From contig NZ_JAIPUS010000022.1 in NCBI RefSeq assembly GCF_020055675.1, positions 1-58,640 on the forward strand: DNA of 58,640 nt. The letters are read 5' to 3'. A program made the position numbers and the translations under genes. The notes under the pieces are model-generated. The model ran no database searches. It was given only the letters and a program-made list of their open reading frames with translations, and was not told where the DNA came from. This DNA is from Marivita sp. Its GTDB lineage: Bacteria; Pseudomonadota; Alphaproteobacteria; Rhodobacterales; Rhodobacteraceae. Positions 18,463 to 27,101 of the stretch are shown here, in pieces (the stretch's first letter is position 1; each line of letters opens with the position of its first letter).

Positions 18463-18796
18463 GGTGGCCTCCTGTTGGCGGGTTGAACACGTCGAACGCT
18501 GGCACGCAAAGGTTGTTTTGAAAATACAAATTATCGCTTAAGATGTGTAAAGCAGAGTTATCCACATGAAGAGTCGCCCATAGATTGTTTCTACTGGCGA
18601 CTTCCTGGAGTTATCAACAGATCCGAAATTTCTGGGGATAACTTTTCGCACAACCTATCCGAGACCGGTGCGCCGGGGATTCACGGGCAATGGGGTCCAT
18701 CCCTTGTCGCGAATCCCCACCCTGCGATTCGACGCGATCGCCACTTGTCAGTAGGCCCTCTTCTTGGGATAGAGGCCGCGACCCGGGAGGCCGCAC
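18463..18796. other. Divergent spacer between repeat gene and xthA, AT-rich with DnaA-box-like 9-mers
   Basis: The 334-base spacer is clearly richer in A and T than its surroundings at 18501-18650. It holds TTATCCACA (18558-18566, a perfect DnaA-box match), TTATCAACA (18611-18619, one mismatch) and, on the other strand, TTATCCCCA (18633-18641). It must also hold promoters for both flanking genes, but I could not place them with confidence. No open reading frame is convincing here. Confidence 0.6.
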
Positions 18797-19579
18797 ATGA
18801 AAATCGCCACATTCAACATCAACGGGATCAAGGCACGCCTGCCTGCCTTGCTCGATTGGCTGCGCGATAGCGCGCCGGACGTGGCGCTGTTGCAGGAAAT
18901 CAAGTCAATGGACGACGCCTTTCCGTGCGAGGCGATCGAGGATTTGGGCTATGCCGTGGAAACGCACGGGCAAAAGGGTTTCAACGGTGTTGCGATCCTG
19001 TCCAAAGTCCCTCTGGAGGACGTGACCCGCGGTCTTCCCGGCGATGAGGGTGACGAACAGGCCCGCTGGATCGAGGCGACAGTGATCGGCGACAGCCAGG
19101 CCGTTCGTCTCTGCGGGCTGTACCTTCCCAACGGCAACCCGGCCCCTGGCGCGAAATATGAGTACAAACTGGCCTGGATGGACCGCATGGAGGCGCGTGC
19201 GCGCGATCTTCTCGATGCCGAACTGCCCGCGCTGATGGCGGGGGATTACAACGTGATTCCGCAGGCCGAGGATGCGGCGAAGCCGGAGGCGTGGAAAGAC
19301 GATGCGCTTTTCCTGCCCCCAACCCGCGCCGCGTTCCGGCGCATCGTCAATCTCGGCTTTACCGAGGCCTTCCGCGCCCGGACACATGGCGGCGGACATT
19401 ATTCATTCTGGGACTATCAGGCCGGGGCCTGGCAGCGGAACAACGGGATCCGTATCGACCATTTCCTGCTCAGCCCCCAATGTGCCGATATGCTGACGGA
19501 TTGCTGGATCGAAAGCGCCGTGCGCGGCGGCGAAAAACCCTCCGATCACGTTCCGGTTTGGGTCACGCTCGATACCTGA
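18797..19579 (+). CDS. xthA: Exodeoxyribonuclease III / AP endonuclease
   Basis: This 260-residue enzyme cuts DNA at abasic sites and degrades 3' ends in base-excision repair. The family residues are present: the Asn of FNINGIKARL (residue 7), the Glu of LLQEIKSMD (about 34), GDYNVIPQAEDA with the catalytic Asp-Asn pair (about 150), RIDHFLLS (about 223) and the His of SDHVPVWVTL near the C-terminus. Length is normal. It is divergent from the repeat gene and heads a rightward run leading to bolA. Confidence 0.95.
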   Translation: MKIATFNINGIKARLPALLDWLRDSAPDVALLQEIKSMDDAFPCEAIEDLGYAVETHGQKGFNGVAILSKVPLEDVTRGLPGDEGDEQARWIEATVIGDSQAVRLCGLYLPNGNPAPGAKYEYKLAWMDRMEARARDLLDAELPALMAGDYNVIPQAEDAAKPEAWKDDALFLPPTRAAFRRIVNLGFTEAFRARTHGGGHYSFWDYQAGAWQRNNGIRIDHFLLSPQCADMLTDCWIESAVRGGEKPSDHVPVWVTLDT

Positions 19580-19652
19580 GCGTTCAACGGCTTGCGCACG
19601 GCTGACCTGAGTCATACATCTTGGATAGCGTCCACAACCGGAGAATAGCGCA

Positions 19653-19895
19653 ATGGCCATACAAGCGCAGGAAATCGAAGACCTGATCCGCAGCGAATTC
19701 CCCGATGCACAGATCACGATCACCGATCTGGCCGGAGACGGGAACCATTACGCCGCCGAAGTGATCGATCAGAGCTTCAAGGGCAAGAACCGCGTCCAAC
19801 AGCAGCGCGCGGTGTATGCCGCGCTCAAGGGCAAGATGGACGGATCGCAGGGTGAATTGCACGCATTGGCGCTGACCACGAAAGCGCCCGACTGA
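19653..19895 (+). CDS. bolA: BolA family protein
   Basis: This 80-residue protein has the BolA fold: IEDLIRSEFPDAQITITDLAGDGNHYAAEVID, with the conserved His of GNHY that helps bind a shared iron-sulfur cluster with monothiol glutaredoxins, then FKGKNRVQQQRAVYAAL. The partner glutaredoxin grxD lies 240 bases downstream, separated by two very small genes. Its stop overlaps the next start (TGATG). Confidence 0.94.
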   Translation: MAIQAQEIEDLIRSEFPDAQITITDLAGDGNHYAAEVIDQSFKGKNRVQQQRAVYAALKGKMDGSQGELHALALTTKAPD

Positions 19896-20005
19896 TGCCG
19901 ACACGCGCCTGGAACATCCTGATGATCCTGCTGATCGGGCCGTTTGCGATTTTCGCCTGGAAAGCGCCCCGTCCCCACCAAGCCGACGCAGCCGGACACG
20001 CATGA
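19895..20005 (+). CDS. Membrane microprotein 1 in the bolA-grxD operon (36 residues)
   Basis: ATG 19895 shares one base with the bolA stop. The peptide starts MPTRAWNILMILLIGPFAIF and has one hydrophobic span (about residues 6-22), then a short Pro/His/Ala-rich tail. There is no known domain. Its position, coupled between bolA and another tiny membrane protein, suggests it is translated. Function unknown; it could instead be a spacer peptide that only couples translation. Confidence 0.5.
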   Translation: MPTRAWNILMILLIGPFAIFAWKAPRPHQADAAGHA

Positions 20006-20139
20006 TGGACTTTATCGCGAACACATGGCCATTCTTTGCCGCGATCGGCCTTGTGGCAGTGATCACGGTCGGCGCAACCATGCCCTATATCCGCAAAGAC
20101 AGGAAACGCCGCGAACAGATGGAGCAAGACAATGACTGA
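20005..20139 (+). CDS. Membrane microprotein 2 in the bolA-grxD operon (44 residues)
   Basis: ATG 20005 overlaps the stop of the preceding microprotein by one base (ATG 20002 is a possible alternative). The peptide MDFIANTWPFFAAIGLVAVI continues as one membrane span to about residue 29, followed by a strongly basic and acidic tail (RKDRKRREQMEQDND). Its last codons overlap the grxD start by eight bases. The layout of a membrane anchor plus charged tail is consistent with a real small protein. Function unknown. Confidence 0.58.
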   Translation: MDFIANTWPFFAAIGLVAVITVGATMPYIRKDRKRREQMEQDND

Positions 20140-20494
20140 CGCGAAACAGAAGATCGAAGAAACCGTCAAAGCCAACGATGTTGTGCTGTATATGAAGGGC
20201 GACAAGGCAATGCCTCAATGCGGCTTTTCCAGCCGGGTTGCGGGGGTGCTGAATTACATGGCCATCGACTTCAAGGATGTGAACGTCCTAGAAGACGAGA
20301 ACATCCGCCAGGGCATCAAGGACTATTCCGACTGGCCGACAATCCCGCAACTTTACGTCAAAGGCGAATTCGTCGGCGGCTGCGACATCATTACGGAAAT
20401 GACCCTCTCGGGCGAGCTTGACCAACTTTTTGCGGAAAATGGCGTAGCCTACGACAAGGAAGCAGCCGAGAAAATCCGACAGGCCAACGCCTGA
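20132..20494 (+). CDS. grxD: Monothiol glutaredoxin (Grx4/GrxD type)
   Basis: This 120-residue protein has the monothiol active site CGFS in KAMPQCGFSSRVAGVLN (about residue 30), plus NVLEDENIRQGIKDYSDWPTIPQLYVKGEFVGGCDII with the glutathione-binding residues. Such proteins hold a glutathione-ligated 2Fe-2S cluster and work with BolA in cluster delivery and iron signalling. It is the last gene before a strong terminator. Confidence 0.95.
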   Translation: MTDAKQKIEETVKANDVVLYMKGDKAMPQCGFSSRVAGVLNYMAIDFKDVNVLEDENIRQGIKDYSDWPTIPQLYVKGEFVGGCDIITEMTLSGELDQLFAENGVAYDKEAAEKIRQANA

Positions 20495-20521
20495 GCCGGA
20501 ATGTTCCAACGGTCAACCAGA

Positions 20522-20553
20522 AACGGCGCCATATTTCAGGGCGCCGTTTTTTT
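20522..20553 (+). terminator. Rho-independent terminator after grxD
   Basis: AACGGCGCC (20522-20530) pairs with GGCGCCGTT (20540-20548) around a nine-base loop, and is followed by a run of seven T. It ends the xthA/bolA/grxD-side transcript before the convergent zapA gene. Confidence 0.92.
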
Positions 20554-20669
20554 GTCACCTCGCGAAAAAACGGCAACAGGTTTCGCGCCTCGGACGTGGA
20601 TGATAAGAAGGTGACAGTGGGTCGCGTGGATGCCGATGCACGCCGCGCAGCCCCAAGGCGGGGCCGCGA

Positions 20670-21071
20670 TCAGCTGTCGTCGCCGACCTTGTCCTCCACA
20701 TCGCGCGCCAGGGATTCCGCACGCGCAGCGATTTCCTGAAGCGACTCGGTCACGTCGGTCGGCACCACCGGGACCTCGACCCGTTCCGGTTGCGGCGGCG
20801 GCGCATCCTTCAGCATCCGCAACTCCGACAGGTACCCCGAGGCGCGATCCTCGGCTTCGCGCAACTTGTCTTCCAGGCCCGCAGTCTTGTCCGCCAGCAT
20901 CAGCCCGGCCATCAACAGCATCCGCGCTTCGGGTATGCGGCCCACCTGCTCTGCCAGGACCTGCGCTTCGGTATCCAGCATCTTGGCGGCGGAATGCAGG
21001 TATTTTTCCTCGCCTTCCTGGCAGGCAACCTCGAAGGTGCGACCGCCGATGGTGATTTCTACTTCCGGCAT
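20670..21071 (-). CDS. zapA: Cell division protein ZapA
   Basis: This 133-residue protein starts MPEVEITIGGRTFEVACQEGEE and continues YLHSAAKMLDTEAQVLAEQVGRIPEARMLLMAGLMLADK, the typical ZapA head and helix. ZapA promotes FtsZ filament bundling at the division ring. The C-terminal half is Pro-rich then helical and longer than in E. coli. The ATG overlaps the stop of the upstream coiled-coil gene (TGATG). Confidence 0.88.
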   Translation of the reverse strand: MPEVEITIGGRTFEVACQEGEEKYLHSAAKMLDTEAQVLAEQVGRIPEARMLLMAGLMLADKTAGLEDKLREAEDRASGYLSELRMLKDAPPPQPERVEVPVVPTDVTESLQEIAARAESLARDVEDKVGDDS

Positions 21072-21619
21072 CAGGTCGCCTCCTCGGTCTGCTCGGCCTG
21101 GTCCAGCAACGGGGCCAGGGCCGCAATGATGGTGTGGGTTTCGGCTTGCTCTGCGGCGCGGTCGGCGCGCAGGGCCTCCAGCTCGGCCAGCATCGCCTTG
21201 TTGATCAGATGCGGCTCACCGACGTTGTCAGCCAGGGCGCCGCGCATTTCCTCGTTGGTGTCGCGCAGCATCTGGTTTGCCTGGCGCAGACGTTGCACTT
21301 CCTCGTCGAGCGCGGAGACGTCGATATCCGGCGCTGTACCGGGATCGACCGCGGCTGCAGCGGCTTTCGCAGCTTCGAGTTCGGCTGCATGCGCCTCGTG
21401 AAGTTCACGCACACGCTCTTCCAGCTCCGCATTGGCCCGGCGTTCCTCGTCCAAGGCGGTTTTCAGGCGGGCCACCTCTTCGGGGTCTGCTGACGGCGCC
21501 ACATCCAAAGCAGGCACGGAAACAGGCGCAGTGGTCTTTTCCTCCATCCGGGCCATACCCTGCGCCACGCGGTCCAGCGCGGCGGTGATCCGATGTTGCA
21601 ACTCTTCAATCTGGGTCAT
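21071..21619 (-). CDS. Coiled-coil protein paired with ZapA
   Basis: The 182-residue protein is almost entirely helical with heptad patterns: MTQIEELQHRITAALDRVAQGM at the start, EEVARLKTALDEERRANAELEERVRELHEAHAAELEAAK in the middle and another helix at EEVQRLRQANQMLRDTNEEM. ATG 21619 is chosen; the longer frame to 21763 has unlikely composition. It overlaps zapA by one base, so a role as a ZapA partner (comparable in kind to ZapB) is a reasonable inference, not proven by sequence. Confidence 0.75.
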   Translation of the reverse strand: MTQIEELQHRITAALDRVAQGMARMEEKTTAPVSVPALDVAPSADPEEVARLKTALDEERRANAELEERVRELHEAHAAELEAAKAAAAAVDPGTAPDIDVSALDEEVQRLRQANQMLRDTNEEMRGALADNVGEPHLINKAMLAELEALRADRAAEQAETHTIIAALAPLLDQAEQTEEAT

Positions 21620-21753
21620 TTGCCTGATCCCCGTCTGTTGCCCGTGCGCCCTGAAAACATGAACGCCGGGTGGTTTTTTCCTTGCTCTCGAAACGAATCG
21701 CTCCGTCCTCTTAATGTGAAAGTTTAACAATCCACGGGAAAAAATGCGCCCCC

Positions 21754-21762
21754 TTATCCACA
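21754..21762 (+). promoter_or_regulatory. Perfect DnaA-box 9-mer upstream of tkt
   Basis: TTATCCACA occurs in the spacer between the divergent coiled-coil gene and tkt. A single box may be chance, but it is the second exact copy within 3.2 kb. It could be a DnaA-regulated promoter element or a titration site. Confidence 0.35.
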
Positions 21763-21854
21763 CCCGGCCCGTGTGTGCGGCTTGAACTCTGCTGCAACAC
21801 TGCTAAGAGCGCTCCCAAAGACCGCATGACGGCCATGACAAGGAATAGACGTCC

Positions 21855-23879
21855 GTGGATATCGACACACTCAAAGCCCAGAACCCTGACCATTGGAACA
21901 AGGCCACCGCAATCCGCGCGCTGGCGCTGGACGCCGTCGCGGCGGCGAATTCCGGCCACTCGGGCATGCCGATCGGTATGGCGGACGTGGCCACTGTGCT
22001 GTTCGAGACCCATCTGAAATTCGACGCAAGCCGCCCTGACTGGCATGATCGGGATCGATTCATCCTGTCGGCCGGGCACGGGTCGATGCTGCTCTACGCG
22101 CTGCTTTACCTTGTCGGCGACGCGGAGATCACGCTCGATCAGATCAAGAATTTCCGCCAGTGGGGGTCCAAGACCGCCGGGCACCCCGAGAACTTTCTTG
22201 CCCAGGCGATCGAGACGACAACCGGACCGTTGGGCCAGGGTCTTGCAAATTCGGTGGGCTTTGCCATCGCCGAGGAATCGCTCCGCGCGCGCTTTGGAAA
22301 GAAGCTGGTTGACCATCATACCTATGTCATCGCGGGCGACGGCTGCCTGATGGAAGGCGTCAGCCACGAAGCTATGGGCATCGCCGGTCGGCAAGAGCTG
22401 TCACGGCTGATCGTGTTCTGGGACAACAACAACATAACCATCGATGGAACCGTCGATTTGTCGGATCGTACCGACCAGATCGGACGCTTTACTGCAGCCG
22501 GCTGGCATGTGCAGGAAATCGACGGGCATGATCCCTCCGAGATAGACGCGGCCATCGTCAACGCCAAGAAAGACAAGCGCCCGTCGATGATCGCCTGCAA
22601 GACGCATATCGCGCTGGGCCATGCCGCCCAGGACACGTCCAAGGGACATGGCGCGCTGACCAATGCCGACCAGAACGCCGAGGCCCGCGAGGCCTGGGGC
22701 TGGACGCATGACCCGTTCGAAATCCCGTCTGACATCAAATCAACCTGGGAGGCGATTGGCCGCCGCGGTGCCGCCGAACGCGACGCCTGGGAGCAGCGGC
22801 TGTCCGCCGTGTCCGCGTCGCGACAGGCCGAGTTTGCCCGCACGATGGCGGGGGATGCGCCGAAAAAGCTGTCCGTGACCATCAAGGCGCTGAAAAAGCA
22901 GATCAGCGAAACCGCGCCCAAACTGGCCACGCGGAAAAGCTCGGAAATGGTGCTTGAAGTTGTCAACCCGATCCTGCCTGAAACCATCGGGGGTTCGGCC
23001 GATTTGACGGGGTCGAACAACACCAAAACCGGCGATCTCGAGGTGTTCGATATCGACCAGCGCGGCGGGCGGTACATCTATTGGGGCATCCGCGAACACG
23101 GCATGGCCTCGGCGATGAACGGCATGGCGTTGCATGGTGGCATCCGGCCCTATGGCGGCACGTTCATGTGTTTCACCGATTATGCCCGCCCCGCGATGCG
23201 GCTGTCGGCGTTGATGCGGGTGCCGACCGTCTACGTGATGACACATGATTCCATCGGTCTGGGTGAGGATGGTCCGACGCACCAGCCCATCGAACATCTG
23301 GCGATCAGCCGCGCAACGCCAAACACGCTCGTGTTCCGCCCCGCCGATACCGTGGAAACGGCCGAGGCCTGGGAAATTGCACTGACGCAGACGAACACGC
23401 CCTCGGTCCTGTCGCTGACCCGTCAAGGATTGTCGACAGTGCGGACCGAACACAAGACCAAGAACCTTGTCGCGCAAGGCGCCTATGTCCTGGCCGATGC
23501 CGAGGGCAAACGCCAGGCCATCCTGATGGCGACCGGCTCCGAGGTCGAAATCGCGATGGCCGCGCGGGATATCCTGCACGGCGAGGGTATTGGAACGCGC
23601 GTCGTATCCATGCCCTGCTGGGAGCTTTTCGAGGATCAGGAGGAACGTTACCGCAAGCGCGTTCTGCCCGGCGGGCCGGTGCGCGTTGCGGTCGAGGCAG
23701 GAATCCGGTTCGGCTGGGATCGCTGGCTCTACGGCGAACGTGGCAAACGCGAGAAAGCCGGGTTTGTCGGAATGCATGGCTTTGGCGCGTCGGCGCCGGC
23801 AGAGACGCTTTACAATAAATTCGGCATCACGGCTGACGCCGTGGCGCAAAAGGTGCGCGACCTGATTTCGGGCGGGTGA
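21855..23879 (+). CDS. tkt: Transketolase
   Basis: Transketolase moves two-carbon units between sugar phosphates in the pentose phosphate pathway using thiamine diphosphate. The 674-residue protein has a GTG start giving [20 protein letters not shown], the substrate His in [11 protein letters not shown], the cofactor motif [15 protein letters not shown] (about residue 155) with the metal Asn in [11 protein letters not shown], and [17 protein letters not shown] (about residue 415) with the catalytic Glu. It is followed by two gap genes a few kilobases on. Confidence 0.95.
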   Translation: MDIDTLKAQNPDHWNKATAIRALALDAVAAANSGHSGMPIGMADVATVLFETHLKFDASRPDWHDRDRFILSAGHGSMLLYALLYLVGDAEITLDQIKNFRQWGSKTAGHPENFLAQAIETTTGPLGQGLANSVGFAIAEESLRARFGKKLVDHHTYVIAGDGCLMEGVSHEAMGIAGRQELSRLIVFWDNNNITIDGTVDLSDRTDQIGRFTAAGWHVQEIDGHDPSEIDAAIVNAKKDKRPSMIACKTHIALGHAAQDTSKGHGALTNADQNAEAREAWGWTHDPFEIPSDIKSTWEAIGRRGAAERDAWEQRLSAVSASRQAEFARTMAGDAPKKLSVTIKALKKQISETAPKLATRKSSEMVLEVVNPILPETIGGSADLTGSNNTKTGDLEVFDIDQRGGRYIYWGIREHGMASAMNGMALHGGIRPYGGTFMCFTDYARPAMRLSALMRVPTVYVMTHDSIGLGEDGPTHQPIEHLAISRATPNTLVFRPADTVETAEAWEIALTQTNTPSVLSLTRQGLSTVRTEHKTKNLVAQGAYVLADAEGKRQAILMATGSEVEIAMAARDILHGEGIGTRVVSMPCWELFEDQEERYRKRVLPGGPVRVAVEAGIRFGWDRWLYGERGKREKAGFVGMHGFGASAPAETLYNKFGITADAVAQKVRDLISGG

Positions 23880-24088
23880 CTGCCTTGCGTCGTCCGCCCC
23901 CGTCGCCGGCCCCCAAGGCCTGCGGCACCGGGCGGGCGGTGCAGAGTGGATCGGATGACTGCGGAAACGGGTTTGTACCCGCGTCGGAACAACAGACGAC
24001 ACGACACAGATGATCGTGAACACCCCCGCGCGACCGCGATGCCGTGGTGAGCGCAAGAGCCAAACACCACCCTGACGGCCCTGCCCGG

Positions 24089-24415
24089 TCAACCCCGATC
24101 GCGGTGAACGGGACTATCCATTGCAGGCTGCGGACGTGTCACCGGCCATGCGCGGCGCGACAGCTTGGGCGGATCGCGATTGACAAGAAGACGCACGGGA
24201 TCGCGGTTGCAAAATACCACCAATTGTTCGCCGTTTTCCACCAGCGTAAACCCGCGACGCCGCACTTCATGCAAGAACGCCTCGCGGCCTGCGTAGCGGT
24301 CAACGTCGCGCGCCGGGCGGTGAACCACCCCGCCGCGCCCCACAGTTTTGGCGGAAAACAGGTCGCGGAGCCATTTTTCGGGGTCGAGATTTGTCGGTTT
24401 TTCCGGTTTTTTCAT
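24089..24415 (-). CDS. Small uncharacterised protein (108 residues)
   Basis: The protein begins MKKPEKPTNLDPEKWLRDLF and continues with a basic region and the pattern RDVDRYAGREAFLHEVRRRGFTLVENGEQLVVFCNRDPV, which looks like a compact alpha/beta domain. Similar proteins in related genomes have sometimes carried a phosphoribosylanthranilate isomerase label, but the length is far too short for that enzyme and no barrel motif is visible. Function unknown. The 209 bases between tkt and this gene hold only a weak 31-codon frame (23955-24050) without a good ribosome site. Confidence 0.65.
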   Translation of the reverse strand: MKKPEKPTNLDPEKWLRDLFSAKTVGRGGVVHRPARDVDRYAGREAFLHEVRRRGFTLVENGEQLVVFCNRDPVRLLVNRDPPKLSRRAWPVTRPQPAMDSPVHRDRG

Positions 24416-24458
24416 ACCGCACCCCTAGCGGATGCGGGGGTAAGGCAAGCTTAAAGCG

Positions 24459-25415
24459 TCAAAGCCCTTTGGGCATCACGGCTGTCCAGACCGGCGCCAC
24501 CACCTTGATCCCGAAGGGGATCAGGATCAGGCCCCAGATCAGGCCAAGCACGAAGTCGATGGCCGCCGTGATCGCCCAGTTCAGGAACGGGACCCCGCCG
24601 CTCGTGGCGGAGGCGATCCGGTAGATCGTATCCTCTGGCACATGCCATCCCATCTGTGCCACGGAATGCACGATGATCGATCCGCCGACCCAGAGCATCG
24701 CCGCCGTGCCCACCACGGTCAGCCCTTTGAGAAGCCACGGCATGAACATCACGATCCCGCGCCCCACCGACCGGGTTGCCGCGAAATTGCCCGCCTTGCT
24801 GAGCCACAGGCCCACATCGTCCATCTTCACGATCACCGCGACCGCGCCGTAGACCGCCAGCGTGACCATCACGCCGACCAGTGCCAGCGTAATGCCCTGC
24901 ATCCACACATTTCCAGCGTCTATCACTGAGAGCGCGATCGTCATGACCTCTGCCGACAATATGAAGTCTGTCTTGATCGCGCCCTTTATCTTCTCTTTTT
25001 CAAGGTGCAGCGGATCCTTGATGCTGTGGCTGCCATCGGGTCCACCGGACTGCGCATCATGCGGCAGCATCACATGCGCGATCTTTTCTGCCCCCTCAAA
25101 GCAAAGGTAACTGCCCCCGAGGATCAGGAGCGGCGGGATCATCCACGGGAAAAAGCTCGACATCAGCAAGGCGGCAGGCAACAGGATAACCAGCTTGTTG
25201 ATCAGCGATCCACGCGCGATGCGCCAGATGATCGGCAATTCCCGCGCCGGTTCGAAACCTTGCAGGTATTTTGGCGTGACCGCGGCATCGTCAATCAGCA
25301 CACCCGCGGTCTTGGAGCCGGCCTTGGCCGCGGCAGCCCCGATGTCGTCGACAGATGCGGCCGCCACTTTGGCAATGCCCGCAACGTCATCGAGAAGGGC
25401 CAACAATCCACTCAT
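24459..25415 (-). CDS. DUF808 (YedI-like) inner-membrane protein
   Basis: The 318-residue protein starts MSGLLALLDDVAGIAKVAAASVDDIGAAAAKAGSK, the hallmark of the DUF808 family, and has GVLIDDAAVTPKYLQGF next. Several membrane spans follow (NKLVILLPAALLMSSFFPWM; ITLALVGVMVTLAVYGAVAVI; FVLGLIWGLILIPFG). ATG 25415 follows AGGAGC and gives the family start; the frame extends upstream to 25643 with no supporting similarity. Function of the family is unknown. Confidence 0.88.
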   Translation of the reverse strand: MSGLLALLDDVAGIAKVAAASVDDIGAAAAKAGSKTAGVLIDDAAVTPKYLQGFEPARELPIIWRIARGSLINKLVILLPAALLMSSFFPWMIPPLLILGGSYLCFEGAEKIAHVMLPHDAQSGGPDGSHSIKDPLHLEKEKIKGAIKTDFILSAEVMTIALSVIDAGNVWMQGITLALVGVMVTLAVYGAVAVIVKMDDVGLWLSKAGNFAATRSVGRGIVMFMPWLLKGLTVVGTAAMLWVGGSIIVHSVAQMGWHVPEDTIYRIASATSGGVPFLNWAITAAIDFVLGLIWGLILIPFGIKVVAPVWTAVMPKGL

Positions 25416-25674
25416 CACGTCGCTCCTGTATCCGGTCACGCCAGACATAGCGTCCCGCTGCATGTAGCGCCAATACCAAACGCCCCCGGCAATGGCCCGG
25501 GTCCCGACCAAGATGCCCATCTGCCACGGATCGTCGGCATTGCAGTGGAAGACGCCGCACGCGCCAGCGCTGGCGGCACGGCTCAGCCCGGCTAAAGGCG
25601 CGGACCCGTGGCGGCAGTGAATGCCAGGGCCGCTCCCGCGCATTGAATTTTTCAGATTCGAAACAAGCCAAGCC

Positions 25675-25800
25675 TGTTACCGCAAACTGTCCCTCAGGTT
25701 AGCGCCAACATGCGAATCTCACTTACATTTTGCGCTAACATGCTGGAAAAACTCATATTTTTTCTTTTCGTAGGCGGCATACGCTCGTATACGGATAACA
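25675..25800 (+). promoter_or_regulatory. Cluster of TGTTA-N4-TAACA-like operator sites upstream of the first gap gene
   Basis: Four sites share the halves TGTTA/TAACA around a CG-containing centre: TGTTACCGCAAAC (25675-25687), GGTTAGCGCCAACA (25697-25710), TTTTGCGCTAACA (25728-25740) and GTATACGGATAACA (25787-25800). The last is 25 bases before the start codon. The pattern fits LacI-family operators; in alphaproteobacteria the global carbon regulator CceR is the leading candidate. The rest of the 410-base spacer (25416-25825) is AT-rich with no gene. Confidence 0.5.
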
Positions 25801-25825
25801 ATCGCATTGCGCAGGAGACATGCTC

Positions 25826-26830
25826 ATGACCGTCACGCTTGGAATCAACGGATTCGGTCGTATCGGCCGCTGCACGCTGGCGCATATCGCGGAAAGTTCG
25901 CGGAATGACGTTCAGGTGGTCAAGATCAACGCGACCGGCCCGATCGAGACAAACGCCCATCTGCTGCGCTATGACAGCGTGCATGGCCGGTTTGCCGGCG
26001 ACGTCCGGATCGAGGGCAACACGATGGACCTCGGGCGCGGGCCGATGGAGGTGTATTCGACCTATGATCCGCAAAACCTGGACTGGTCGGGCTGTGACGT
26101 CGTTCTGGAATGCACGGGCAATTTCAATGACGGCGACAAGGCGGCCGTCCACATGGAGCGCGGGGCGAAATCGGTGCTGATCTCGGCGCCTGCGAAGAAC
26201 GTGCAGAAAACCGTTGTCTATGGGGTGAACCATCGCGGGCTGGCGCATGGTGACACGATGATCTCGAACGGGTCCTGCACCACGAATTGTCTGGCGCCGC
26301 TGGCCCAGGTTCTGGACGCGGCGATCGGGATCGAGAGTGGCATCATGACGACGATACATTCCTATACCGGCGATCAGCCGACACTGGATCGCCGGCATGC
26401 CGACCTCTATCGCGCGCGGGCGGCGGCGATGGCGATGATCCCGACCTCGACCGGCGCGGCCAAGGCGCTTGGAGAGGTGCTTCCCAATCTCAAGGGCAAG
26501 CTGGACGGATCGGCGGTGCGGGTGCCGACCCCGAACGTGTCGGCGGTGGATCTGACCTTCTGTGCGGGCAAGGATGTGACCGTGGAGGACGTGAACGAGG
26601 TGGTCCGGGAGGCGGCGGCGACCCATATGGGGACGGTGCTGTCCTATGATCCCGAACCCAAGGTTTCGGTTGATTTCAACCACACCACGCAATCGTCGAT
26701 CTTTGCGCCGGACCAGACCAAGGTGGTGGGCCGCCGGATGGTGCGGGTGCTGGCCTGGTACGACAATGAATGGGGCTTTTCGGCCCGGATGGCTGACGTG
26801 GCCGGCGCGATGGGGCGACTGCTTCACTGA
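25826..26830 (+). CDS. gap: Glyceraldehyde-3-phosphate dehydrogenase paralogue 1 (probably NADP-using)
   Basis: This 334-residue enzyme interconverts glyceraldehyde-3-phosphate and 1,3-bisphosphoglycerate. The catalytic Cys is residue 151 in [12 protein letters not shown], and the His lies in [11 protein letters not shown]. After the Rossmann loop INGFGRIGR, the residue that binds the adenine ribose in NAD-type enzymes is Ala36 (VKINATGP) instead of Asp, as in the NADP-preferring Bacillus GapB type. ATG 25826 is eight bases after AGGAG; ATG 25820 is too close to it. A carbon-regulated promoter precedes it. Confidence 0.92.
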   Translation: MTVTLGINGFGRIGRCTLAHIAESSRNDVQVVKINATGPIETNAHLLRYDSVHGRFAGDVRIEGNTMDLGRGPMEVYSTYDPQNLDWSGCDVVLECTGNFNDGDKAAVHMERGAKSVLISAPAKNVQKTVVYGVNHRGLAHGDTMISNGSCTTNCLAPLAQVLDAAIGIESGIMTTIHSYTGDQPTLDRRHADLYRARAAAMAMIPTSTGAAKALGEVLPNLKGKLDGSAVRVPTPNVSAVDLTFCAGKDVTVEDVNEVVREAAATHMGTVLSYDPEPKVSVDFNHTTQSSIFAPDQTKVVGRRMVRVLAWYDNEWGFSARMADVAGAMGRLLH

Positions 26831-26957
26831 GGCGTCCCACGGCTGGGACGGGTCCGGTCCGACGTGAAATCAATGGCTTACAGAGGCGTGTTCATCCTTT
26901 CTTAAGGTTTTAACGCCACCTCGGACCCGGCGCGCGAGAGGCGCTCTGCATCACCGC

Positions 26958-26978
26958 CGGACCAAGCGGGTCCGTTTT
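26958..26978 (+). terminator. Possible terminator downstream of gap paralogue 1
   Basis: CGGACC pairs with GGTCCG around AAGCG and is followed by TTTT. The stem has six pairs and lies about 130 bases after the gap stop codon, between convergent genes. Confidence 0.4.
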
Positions 26979-27101
26979 GTCCGGTGCCGCAGGGTGGCCT
27001 TGCGACGGGTGCCTGGGGGTGTGCGACACGTCGGCGCTGCGATGAATCCCGGACGCGGGAGGGGAACCTTCGCCGTTGAGTCGCGCCGGGTTCTGACGCT
27101 G

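Noticed and set aside
22740-24092. A 450-codon frame antisense to tkt
   Set aside because: Same GC-rich antisense effect; no ribosome site or motif.
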